From: Actinomycetes bacterium
GTDB taxonomy: Bacteria > Actinomycetota > Thermoleophilia > Solirubrobacterales > Solirubrobacteraceae
DNA length: 8,497 nt
Direction: 5' to 3'
NCBI GenBank assembly: GCA_023429855.1
Contig: JAEZDB010000014.1
Span: 1-8,497, forward strand
Below, piece after piece: positions 1 to 6,244 of this stretch (its first letter is position 1; each line of letters starts with the position of its first letter). A model generated the notes under the pieces. That model worked only from the letters and a program-made list of their open reading frames with translations. It was not told the origin of the DNA and searched no databases. The position numbers and the translations under genes are program-made.

Positions 1-918
1 GGCGTGCGCCTCGGCGCGCACGTCGTCGCAGGCGCCCGTGGCGATGATGCGGTCGCAGAGCTCGGCAGCGCCCGGCACGTCGAGCGCCGGAAGGTCGACG
101 GCGGCGATCAGCGGGTCGCGCGTGGCCGCGATCGCCAGCGGCAGCGTCACGGTGCCGTCGAGCAGGTCGGTGCCGCGGGCCTTGCCGGTCACGTCCGGGT
201 CGCCCTCGATGTCGAGCTGGTCGTCGAGCATCTGGAAGGCGACTCCCAGGTCGCGGCCGATCCCGCCCGCCAGCTCCTCGGCCACGTCGCCGTGCACGGC
301 GCCGAGGCGGCAGGCGGCCTCGAAGAGCGCGGCGGGCTTGCCGATCACGCGCTCCTCGTAGCGCTCCGGGGTGATGTCGAGGCGGTAGGCGTCGGCGCGC
401 TGCATCAGCTCGCCGGCGGCCAGGCTCGACGCGGCGGTCGCCAGGATCCGCGCGACGGCGGCGGGGCACTCGCCGGCCACCGCTTCAAACGCGGCCGACA
501 GGAGCGCGTCACCGGCCCCGGTCGCGGCCGGCGCACCGTCGGTCGACCAGACGGTCTGAATGCCGCGACGCAGCGGGGCACGGTCAAGGACGTCGTCGTG
601 GACGAGCGTCGCCACGTGCACAAGCTCGACGGCGGCCGCCGAGACGAGCAAGGACCGCTCAACGGCGTCTGACGTACCGCCGGCGCCGCGGAACGCGCTC
701 GGCGGCTCCGTGGGGGCGTCGCCCGCCAGGAGGAGCGTCAGCAGCGGCCGCAGGCGCTTGCCTCCGGCGGCGACCACGCCCCCAGCTCGCTCACCGGTGA
801 CGCCTTCGATGCCGCCGACCAGCTCGGCGATGAGCAGGTCGACGGAACGCGCCCGCTCGGCGAGCGTCGAGCCGCCGGCGCTGAAGACCGCCGAAACGGT
901 CGGCGGGAGCTCGGTCAT
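1..918 (-). CDS. Long-chain trans-polyprenyl diphosphate synthase, 3' end cut by window edge
   Basis: Condenses isopentenyl diphosphate with an allylic diphosphate to build a long all-trans chain, most likely the menaquinone side chain. The ATG at 918 opens a frame of 306 codons that runs off the window with no stop, so perhaps the last 20-40 residues are missing. Family marks seen in order: GGKRLRP at about 52-58, the first aspartate-rich motif DDVLD at 108-112 followed by RAPLRRG, GKPAALFEAACRLGA near 193-207, the second aspartate-rich motif DDQLD at 232-236, and GKARGTDLLDGTVTLP at 245-260. The residue five before the first Asp is Ala103, a small residue that in this family permits long products. 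It lies 138 bases after qcrC, behind a terminator. No good Shine-Dalgarno precedes the ATG; an in-frame GTG at 927 is a weaker alternative start. The function class is certain. Chain length is inferred, and a carotenoid or C20 role is less likely. Confidence 0.93.
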   Translation of the reverse strand, partial: MTELPPTVSAVFSAGGSTLAERARSVDLLIAELVGGIEGVTGERAGGVVAAGGKRLRPLLTLLLAGDAPTEPPSAFRGAGGTSDAVERSLLVSAAAVELVHVATLVHDDVLDRAPLRRGIQTVWSTDGAPAATGAGDALLSAAFEAVAGECPAAVARILATAASSLAAGELMQRADAYRLDITPERYEERVIGKPAALFEAACRLGAVHGDVAEELAGGIGRDLGVAFQMLDDQLDIEGDPDVTGKARGTDLLDGTVTLPLAIAATRDPLIAAVDLPALDVPGAAELCDRIIATGACDDVRAEAHA

Positions 919-966
919 GAGAGCCACCGAGGGGAGATGCGGAAGAGCGAATGCACGTGAGAAACA

Positions 967-997
967 CGTCGGGCCGTGACATAAGCACGGCCCGACG
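967..997 (-). terminator. Rho-independent terminator after qcrC
   Basis: A perfect 12-bp inverted repeat (967-978 with 986-997, arm CGTCGGGCCGTG) closes a 7-base loop. Read on the minus strand the stem is followed by the T-rich TGTTTCT. It lies 59 bases past the qcrC stop and 48 bases before the polyprenyl synthase start, so it should end the qcr transcript. The opposite strand has no T tract after the stem, which supports minus-strand use. Confidence 0.8.
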
Positions 998-1056
998 GGA
1001 AGAAATGAGAGGTGCAGCGGCGCGTCACGCGAGGCGACGGGCCGCAGCGGACGGCG

Positions 1057-1806
1057 CTAGTGGCCGCCGTCCTCCTTCTTGAGCTCCGACAGGTACGCGA
1101 CCATGGCGTCGAGCTGCTTCTGCGGGAGACCCGAGAAGGACGGCATCGGCGCGGTCGGGTTGCGCAGCGTCTGCGCGATACCGGCGGCTGGGAGGCGGTC
1201 GCCGATGTCGGTCAGGTCGGGACCGAGCGTGCCGCCGTTGTGGCCGATCTTGTGACAGGCCAGGCAGCCGGACGAAGGCACGACGACCTTGCCGTACTCG
1301 AACTGCTCGAGCGTGGTGCCGCCTTCGGCGATGATCCGCTCGGGCGTCTCGAGCTCGATCGTGGTCGGGGAGCCGGCGATGGCGCCCTCCCACGTGAGCC
1401 AGCCCATCGCGAGGATGGTCAGCACGCCAGCGGTCGTCGCGATCGGACGGCGCAGCGGATGACGCTCCGGGCTGCGGTCGTAGAACGGCAGCAGCAGCAG
1501 CAGGATCAGGCAGATCGTCGGGATGCCGACGGTGGCCAGCGGCGTGAGCGACGCCGGCTTGACGACGCGCAGCAGCTCGAAGACGAAGTAGTAGTACCAC
1601 TCCGGACGCGGCACGACCGTGGTCGAGGTCGGGTCGGCCTTGGAGGCGATGGTGCCACCGAGGAGGTAGCTCATCAACAGGATCGTCCCGATGACGATGA
1701 TGAGCATGCCGCCGTCCTTGGCGATCACGTACGGGAAGAAGGGCTTGCCCTTGCTCTTCAGTACCGCGTACTCGCGCAGGTACTGCTCTTTCTCGCGACG
1801 GTTCAT
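1057..1806 (-). CDS. qcrC: Menaquinol:cytochrome c reductase, subunit IV-cytochrome c fusion
   Basis: 249 residues. This is the C-terminal half of a split cytochrome b, joined to a class I cytochrome c domain that carries electrons away from the Rieske centre. The N-terminal part has three hydrophobic helices (about 33-52, 94-108 and 121-138) and the quinol-oxidation-site motif PEWY at 68-71. The C-terminal part has one haem-attachment motif CLACH at 181-185, GPDLTDIG at 195-202, and a probable axial Met at 221 in PMPSF. Bacillus QcrC has the same domain order. The ATG at 1806 is supported by GAGGAC (1815-1820) about eight bases upstream, lying in the end of qcrB, and only two bases separate it from the qcrB stop. 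It is the last gene of the operon. The qcrC name follows Bacillus usage; the classical actinobacterial QcrC is a different dihaem protein. Confidence 0.93.
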   Translation of the reverse strand: MNRREKEQYLREYAVLKSKGKPFFPYVIAKDGGMLIIVIGTILLMSYLLGGTIASKADPTSTTVVPRPEWYYYFVFELLRVVKPASLTPLATVGIPTICLILLLLLPFYDRSPERHPLRRPIATTAGVLTILAMGWLTWEGAIAGSPTTIELETPERIIAEGGTTLEQFEYGKVVVPSSGCLACHKIGHNGGTLGPDLTDIGDRLPAAGIAQTLRNPTAPMPSFSGLPQKQLDAMVAYLSELKKEDGGH

Positions 1807-1808
1807 CG

Positions 1809-2594
1809 TTAGACGTCCTCGGAGCGAAGTTCTTCGTCGAGCTCAGCGCGGACCCACGGGGGCGCCGTGGTGCCGTGCTTGATGACGAGGTACAGGTGGG
1901 CGGCGATCAGGCCGCCGATCAGGCCCGGCAGCAACAGCATGTGGATCGCGTAGAAGCGAGACAGCGTGGTGGCACCGAAGTCTGGACCGGCTCTAAGGAA
2001 GTCGCCGAGATACGGACCCGCAAGCGGGGCGTTGGCGAAGACGTTCACACCGACGGCCGTGGCCCAGTAGGACCGCTGGTCCCATGGGAGCAGGTAGCCG
2101 GTGAGGGCCATGATCATCGTGAGCAGCACGAGGATCACGCCGATGACCCAGTTGAGCTCACGCGGGTACTTGTAGGCCCCGAAGAAGAACGTGCGGCCCA
2201 TGTGCAGGAAGATGAAGATCACCATCACGGTGGCGCCCCAACGGTGCATGCCGTGGACGAACTGGCCCAGGAACACGTCGTTGTTGATGTGGCGCATCGA
2301 CTCGTACGCGCGGTTCGGCGACGGGTCGTAGTACATCGCGAGGAAGACGCCGGTGATGACCTGCGACAGGAACGCGAACATCGTCGACGTGCCGAGCGTG
2401 TAGAACCAGTTGGTCCCCTTCGGGACCTTGCGGAACATGACCCAGCGGCCCGTGCCAGAGATGGCCGTGCGCTCGTCGAGCCAACCCAGTGCCGCAACAG
2501 CGGCCTCGGCGGCGTTGTCCTTGATCGTGTGCGGCTCTGCGGCCGGCGTACCGGGGCGCGGCGGAGCGCCGCCGGGAACGGAAGGCAGTTTCAT
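1809..2594 (-). CDS. qcrB: Menaquinol:cytochrome c reductase, b6-type cytochrome b subunit
   Basis: 261 residues, the four-helix membrane half of a split cytochrome b that carries both b haems. The haem ligands are His117 (in HRWGA) and His131 (in FLHMGR) on helix B, and His218 and His233 on helix D. The 15-residue step between the helix D ligands is the b6 spacing, one longer than in mitochondrial-type cytochrome b. PWDQRSYWA at 170-178 and YPRELNW at 143-149 are further family marks. In the helix A entry NWFYTLG, Thr66 sits where plastid b6 and Bacillus QcrB have the Cys that binds a third haem covalently. The frame is open further upstream, but ATG 2594, eight bases after the qcrA stop, gives a normal amphipathic lead-in (GWLDERTAISG) after a Pro/Ala-rich tail. 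No clear Shine-Dalgarno is visible, so translation probably couples to qcrA. Confidence 0.95.
   Translation of the reverse strand: MKLPSVPGGAPPRPGTPAAEPHTIKDNAAEAAVAALGWLDERTAISGTGRWVMFRKVPKGTNWFYTLGTSTMFAFLSQVITGVFLAMYYDPSPNRAYESMRHINNDVFLGQFVHGMHRWGATVMVIFIFLHMGRTFFFGAYKYPRELNWVIGVILVLLTMIMALTGYLLPWDQRSYWATAVGVNVFANAPLAGPYLGDFLRAGPDFGATTLSRFYAIHMLLLPGLIGGLIAAHLYLVIKHGTTAPPWVRAELDEELRSEDV
1815..1820 (-). promoter_or_regulatory. Shine-Dalgarno for qcrC
   Basis: GAGGAC on the minus strand, eight bases before the ATG at 1806 and inside the last codons of qcrB. It is the clearest ribosome-binding site in the qcr operon and fixes the qcrC start. Confidence 0.7.
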
Positions 2595-2602
2595 GATGAG
2601 GC

Positions 2603-3274
2603 TCAGGTACCCGGGAGCTTGCGGATGGTGGGCCGGGACGGGAAGAGGTAAGGACCGATCCCATCGAGGTCCTGCGCGGGATCTCGCGGCGAGAACCGCT
2701 CGAACTCGGAGTTCACGGAGAAGCGCGGGCCGACTTCGACGACGCCGTTGCGCACGCGCGTGTAGAACCGGTCGAGGGGGCGGACGGGCGGTCCGCCGGC
2801 GACAGCGCCGAGGAAGTCGTAGACGCCGCCGTGGCACGGGCAGATGAAGCGCTGCGAGGCTTCGACGAAGCGCACCGGGCAACCGAGGTGCATGCAACGC
2901 GTCGAGATGGCGATGTACTCGTTGTACTCGTCGAGCGGCTCGGTATCGATCTCCGAGTTGCGCGCACGCATGTACACGGTCGACTTGCCGGTCTGGCCGA
3001 CGCCGGGCGTAATCGTGATCGTGCGCGAGACGTAGGTATCGGTCGAGAACTCCTCAGGAGTTCCGACGCCCTCCCAACGAACCTCTTCCTTCTTGAAGTT
3101 CGGCCCGAGGGCGAATCCAAGCGTGGGGAGCACGATCATGCCGACGGCGACGGCGCCGCCGCCATTGGCGGCGACCGTCATCAGACGGCGGCGGGTGACG
3201 GTCTCGCCTTCGAAAGCGCCAGGGATCTGGCGGTCTTCGGTGTAGGGCGACTTGATCTTTGACTTATCAGGCAC
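2603..3274 (-). CDS. qcrA: Rieske iron-sulfur protein of the bc complex
   Basis: 223 residues. Takes one electron from menaquinol through a 2Fe-2S cluster and passes it to the cytochrome c domain on the outer face. Cluster ligands are Cys127 and His129 in CMHLGC and Cys145 and His148 in CPCHGG; Cys132 and Cys147 should form the usual disulfide. The N-terminus has a twin-arginine motif TRRRLM at 27-32 and then a hydrophobic anchor (about 36-57), fitting Tat export with the anchor retained. After CPCH the sequence is GGVYD: the conserved Tyr is kept (152) but the Ser that raises the potential is Gly150. The start is GTG at 3274; the next in-frame stop upstream is at 3314-3316, and the only other candidate before it is an ATT. 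No Shine-Dalgarno is seen. First gene of qcrABC. Confidence 0.95.
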   Translation of the reverse strand: MPDKSKIKSPYTEDRQIPGAFEGETVTRRRLMTVAANGGGAVAVGMIVLPTLGFALGPNFKKEEVRWEGVGTPEEFSTDTYVSRTITITPGVGQTGKSTVYMRARNSEIDTEPLDEYNEYIAISTRCMHLGCPVRFVEASQRFICPCHGGVYDFLGAVAGGPPVRPLDRFYTRVRNGVVEVGPRFSVNSEFERFSPRDPAQDLDGIGPYLFPSRPTIRKLPGT

Positions 3275-3280
3275 GAGGAA

Positions 3281-3312
3281 GGGATAGAGACGGGCTGCTC
3301 TGGGAGCGTCAA
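3281..3312 (-). promoter_or_regulatory. Possible qcrA promoter with leaderless start
   Basis: On the minus strand TTGACG (3307-3312) could be a -35 box and TATCCC (3281-3286) a -10 box, placed 12 to 7 bases before the GTG of qcrA, so transcription could begin at the start codon itself. The 20-base gap between boxes is longer than the usual 16-18, which lowers confidence. The rest of the gap between qcrA and the small gene (3275-3393) has only a 7-bp stem (3335-3341 with 3366-3372) around a 24-base loop and no T tract. Confidence 0.35.
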
Positions 3313-3393
3313 TCTACCGCGCGCTAGCTTACGGGGACGGCCCGATGAATGCACTCTGACTTCTCGCCGTCCGGCTTGCTATGGCGTGCGGCG

Positions 3394-3855
3394 CTACCGG
3401 GGCGCATCCGGATCGGCCAGCGTGTCGGTCACGCCCTGCCAGATCGTCGCGAGGCGCGTTAGCCCGTCGCTCTGGGGCAAATCGGCCGTAGAAAGCGCGG
3501 TCGCACAGGCTCCGATGGCGGTTGCGAGGACTCCGATCGCGGCCAAGTCACCGCCATGGGCGAGGGCCTGCAGCGCGTGGGCATAGCACCAGTCGCCGAC
3601 CAGCAACGCCACATCGGCGTCGGTCGCAGCAATCAGACCGGGCGCACCGGCGTGCAACCGCGCACCGGTCCACGCCGCCAACACGGCCGCCGCACGCGCG
3701 TCGGAGAGGGCCGAGACGTCGGGCGCGTCGCGCCAGCTACCGAGCTCGGTGCCCTCGACGACCGAGCCGGCCGAAGCCCGCAGCGCGGCCAGGAGCGCGT
3801 CTGGGCCCAGCTCGGGCACGGGGGCGCTGACGGCAGGCTCAGGCGCGGCGATCAC
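3394..3855 (-). CDS. Small alanine-rich protein of unknown function, coupled to hemL
   Basis: 153 residues, not recognised as a named family. It is rich in Ala, Leu, Asp and Gly with no membrane segment or signal peptide, and looks like a soluble helical protein. The centre (about 84-118: ALLVGDWCYAHALQALAH, then GGDLAAIGVLATAIG) resembles the region of trans-polyprenyl synthases after the first aspartate-rich motif, including GD..YA.AL and a following GD/AI..LA pattern. Both aspartate-rich catalytic motifs are absent, so it cannot be an active synthase on its own. The start is GTG 3855, whose last two bases are part of the hemL stop (a GTGA overlap of four bases). This implies co-transcription and translational coupling with hemL. 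A catalytically dead helper or a regulator are possible readings; the sequence supports neither firmly. Confidence 0.72.
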   Translation of the reverse strand: MIAAPEPAVSAPVPELGPDALLAALRASAGSVVEGTELGSWRDAPDVSALSDARAAAVLAAWTGARLHAGAPGLIAATDADVALLVGDWCYAHALQALAHGGDLAAIGVLATAIGACATALSTADLPQSDGLTRLATIWQGVTDTLADPDAPR

Positions 3856-5141
3856 CCGGCGAAGGCGCCGTCGAGCGCAGCTCCGGCAGCTTCGAGCGTG
3901 CGCTCAAGGTGCTCGGGCGTGTGGGCGAGCGACGGGAACCAGCCCTCGAACTGCGACGGCGGCGCATATACCCCGCGCGCGAGGAGCCCGCGGCAGAAGT
4001 TGCCGTAGGCCTCCTGATCGCAGGCCTTGGCCTCGTCGTAGTTCGTGACGGGCGTGGGGGAGAAGAACAGCGTCACGAGGCCCGGCACGCTCTGCACCGT
4101 GGCCGGGCGGTCGCCGACGAGGTCGCGCAGGCCGCTGGCGAGCGCGTCGGTGGTCGAGGCGAGGCGCAGGTAGGCCGAGTCGTCGAGCAATCGCACTGCC
4201 GCCAGGCCCGCGGCGACCGCGAGCGGCGATCCGGCGAGCGTCCCCGCTTGGTACACCGCGCCGACCGGGGCGATCTGCTCCATCAGCTCGCGCGAGCCGC
4301 CGAATGCCGCCGCCGGCAGGCCGCCGCCGACGATCTTGCCGAGGATCGTGAGGTCGGGCAGGACGCCCGTGAGCTCCTGGGCTCCACCGCGCGCGACGCG
4401 CAGGCCGGAGATCACCTCGTCGAACACGAGCAGCGCGCCGTTGTCGGTCGCGGCCTGCCGCAGCAGCTCGAGAAAGCCCTCCTGGGGCGGCACGACGCCC
4501 ATGTTCCCGGGGTACGGCTCGACGAGGATCGCTGCGAACTCGTACTTTGCGCACGCTTCGCGGACGGCGTCTGGGTCGTTCCACGGCACGACGATCGTCT
4601 GGGCGGCCGCTTCAGGCAAGACGCCCGGCGACGACGGGAGCCCCTGCGTGGCGAGGCCCGAGCCGGCATCGGCGAGCAAACCATCGACGTGGCCGTGATA
4701 GGCGCCGGCGAACTTCAGCAGGTAGGTGCGGCCGGTCGCTGCGCGCGCAAGACGGATGGCGCTCATCGACGCCTCGGTGCCCGAGGTCGTCATGCGCAGC
4801 ATCTCGATCGACGGGATCCGCCGCGAGAGCTCGGCCGCCAGGTCGACCTCACCGACGGTGGCCGCACCGAACGTGGTGCCGCGCGCGGCCTGCTCGGTGA
4901 TCGCGGCGACGATCTCGGGGTGGGCGTGGCCGTGGATCAGCGGACCCCACGAGCAGACCCAGTCGATGTAGTGGTTGCCGTCGATGTCGACGATCTCGGC
5001 GCCGCTGCCGCGCTCGATGAACACGGGCGTGCGGCCGATGGAGCGCATCGCGCGGACGGGCGAATTCACACCGCCGGGCAAGAACTTGACCGCGCGCTCG
5101 TACTGCTCGGCCGAACGGGTGTCGCGAATGGAGATGGTCAT
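3852..5141 (-). CDS. hemL: Glutamate-1-semialdehyde 2,1-aminomutase
   Basis: 429 residues, the normal family length. A pyridoxal-phosphate enzyme that moves the amino group of glutamate-1-semialdehyde to give 5-aminolevulinate, the last step of the C5 route into haem. Visible marks: FLPGGVNSPVRA at 20-31, the cofactor phosphate-binding TSGTEA at 119-124, AYHGHVDG near 147-154, VFDEVISGLRVA at 239-250 with the cofactor-binding Asp241, the Schiff-base lysine Lys269 in LGKIVGGGLPAAAFGG, and QAGTLAGSPLA at 298-308. The C-terminal APPSQFEGWFPSLAHT is also typical. ATG 5141 is preceded by GGAAGA at about five bases. The hemB stop lies 36 bases upstream and the next gene overlaps the stop codon, so this is the middle gene of a hemB-hemL operon. 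Its presence means the organism uses the C5 pathway rather than the glycine-based ALA synthase. Confidence 0.97.
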   Translation of the reverse strand: MTISIRDTRSAEQYERAVKFLPGGVNSPVRAMRSIGRTPVFIERGSGAEIVDIDGNHYIDWVCSWGPLIHGHAHPEIVAAITEQAARGTTFGAATVGEVDLAAELSRRIPSIEMLRMTTSGTEASMSAIRLARAATGRTYLLKFAGAYHGHVDGLLADAGSGLATQGLPSSPGVLPEAAAQTIVVPWNDPDAVREACAKYEFAAILVEPYPGNMGVVPPQEGFLELLRQAATDNGALLVFDEVISGLRVARGGAQELTGVLPDLTILGKIVGGGLPAAAFGGSRELMEQIAPVGAVYQAGTLAGSPLAVAAGLAAVRLLDDSAYLRLASTTDALASGLRDLVGDRPATVQSVPGLVTLFFSPTPVTNYDEAKACDQEAYGNFCRGLLARGVYAPPSQFEGWFPSLAHTPEHLERTLEAAGAALDGAFAG

Positions 5142-5146
5142 GGCCG

Positions 5147-5152
5147 TCTTCC
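5147..5152 (-). promoter_or_regulatory. Shine-Dalgarno for hemL
   Basis: GGAAGA on the minus strand, five bases before ATG 5141 in the 36-base hemB-hemL gap. It supports the chosen hemL start. Confidence 0.55.
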
Positions 5153-5177
5153 GATCGAGGAGAGTCGCGCCAGCGCC

Positions 5178-6155
5178 CTAGAGCGCACGCAGCCAGGCGG
5201 CGGCGTCTTTGGCGGAGTAGGTGATGATCGCGTCGGCACCCCCACGCCGAAGCGAGGTCAGGCTTTCCAGGACGGCGGTGCGCTCGTCGAGGAATCCCTG
5301 ATGGGCGGCGGCCTTGAGCATCGAGTACTCGCCACTGACGTGGTAGGCCATGGTGGGCGCAGACGTGGCCGTCTTCACCCGGTGCAGGATGTCGAGGTAG
5401 GGCAGCGCCGGCTTGACGATGAGCAGGTCGGCGCCTTCGTCGAGGTCGGCTTGCGCTTCGCGGAGCGCCTCGTCGGCGTTGCGCGGATCCATCTGGTAGC
5501 CGCGGCGGTCGCCGAACGCCGGCGTCGAGTCGGCGGCGTCGCGAAACGGCCCGTAGAACGCCGAGGCGTACTTGACGGCGTACGACGCGATCGGGATCTG
5601 CTGCAGCCCGGCCTTGTCGAGCTCGGCTCGGATCGCAGCGACGCGGCCGTCCATCATGTCGCTCGGGGCGACGATGTCGGCGCCAGCGGCCGCAAGCGAC
5701 TTGGCGGTGCGGGCGATCAGCGGCAGCGACGCGTCGTTGTCGACCTCGTCGCCGTGCAGCACGCCGCAGTGGCCGTGGCTCGTGTATTCGCAGAGGCACA
5801 CGTCGGCGATCACGACCGTCTCCGGGACCGAGCGCTTGATCTCGCCGATCGCCTGCTGGACGATGCCGCGGTCGTCGTAGGCGCCCGAGCCCTTGAGGTC
5901 CTTGTGCGACGGCACGCCGAAGAGCAGCAGACCCCCAAGCCCGAGGGCTTTGGCGACTTCGGCCTCGGCGGCGAGCTCGTCGAGGCCGAGCCGGTCGACG
6001 CCCGGCATCGCGGTGATCGGCCGCCGGCCCGAGAGGCCCTCTTCCACGAAGATCGGGAGGATCAGATCGCCCGGATCCAGGAGCGTCTCGGCGACGAGGT
6101 CGCGGATCGCGGGCGTGCGGCGCAGACGCCGCGGTCGACTCTCAGGGAAGGCCAC
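5178..6155 (-). CDS. hemB: Porphobilinogen synthase (delta-aminolevulinate dehydratase)
   Basis: 325 residues, the usual size. Condenses two 5-aminolevulinate molecules to porphobilinogen, directly after HemL in the haem pathway. The active-site lysines are Lys195 in SYAVKYASAFYGPFRDA and Lys248 in LIVKPALPYLD. The metal site DVCLCEYTSHGHCG has Cys120, Cys122 and Cys130, the zinc-dependent form rather than the Asp-rich magnesium form. FVEEG, MPGV, SDMMDGRV (165-172) and YHVSGEYSM (271-279) are further marks. The frame stays open far upstream, but the family N-terminus begins with AFPESRPRRLRR after GTG 6155, and no other start codon is well placed. No Shine-Dalgarno precedes it; see the possible leaderless promoter. 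It leads the hemB-hemL-small gene set and lies 89 bases after the beta-propeller gene. Confidence 0.96.
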   Translation of the reverse strand: MAFPESRPRRLRRTPAIRDLVAETLLDPGDLILPIFVEEGLSGRRPITAMPGVDRLGLDELAAEAEVAKALGLGGLLLFGVPSHKDLKGSGAYDDRGIVQQAIGEIKRSVPETVVIADVCLCEYTSHGHCGVLHGDEVDNDASLPLIARTAKSLAAAGADIVAPSDMMDGRVAAIRAELDKAGLQQIPIASYAVKYASAFYGPFRDAADSTPAFGDRRGYQMDPRNADEALREAQADLDEGADLLIVKPALPYLDILHRVKTATSAPTMAYHVSGEYSMLKAAAHQGFLDERTAVLESLTSLRRGGADAIITYSAKDAAAWLRAL

Positions 6156-6161
6156 GAGCGA

Positions 6162-6167
6162 AGGGTA
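6162..6167 (-). promoter_or_regulatory. Possible -10 box of hemB, leaderless start
   Basis: TACCCT on the minus strand occupies exactly -12 to -7 if the hemB GTG (6155) is +1. It fits the TANNNT pattern of housekeeping -10 boxes in high-G+C bacteria. No convincing -35 box is seen at the expected distance. The absence of a Shine-Dalgarno and the matching layout at qcrA support a leaderless transcript. Confidence 0.35.
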
Positions 6168-6244
6168 CCGTCCGGGCGCAACCGGCCGGGACTCCTCACC
6201 ATGGACGTAACACCGTTGTGGCGACGCGCCGCCGCGGCACTGGG

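Noticed and set aside
1012..1812. Plus-strand open frames at 4-672, 1012-1812 and 1875-2651
   Set aside because: Each is antisense to the polyprenyl synthase, qcrC or qcrB, and each product is low-complexity and charged.
2595..2897. Upstream extension of the qcrB frame
   Set aside because: It overlaps the Rieske cluster-binding region of qcrA in another frame, and the added residues are Arg/Pro-rich noise.
3335..3372. Terminator after the small hemL-linked gene
   Set aside because: The 7-bp stem encloses a 24-base loop and no T tract follows; too weak to call.
6200..6244. Terminator after the beta-propeller gene
   Set aside because: Short G+C self-complementary stretches (GGCGGCGCGTCGCC on the minus strand) occur but have almost no loop room and no T tract.
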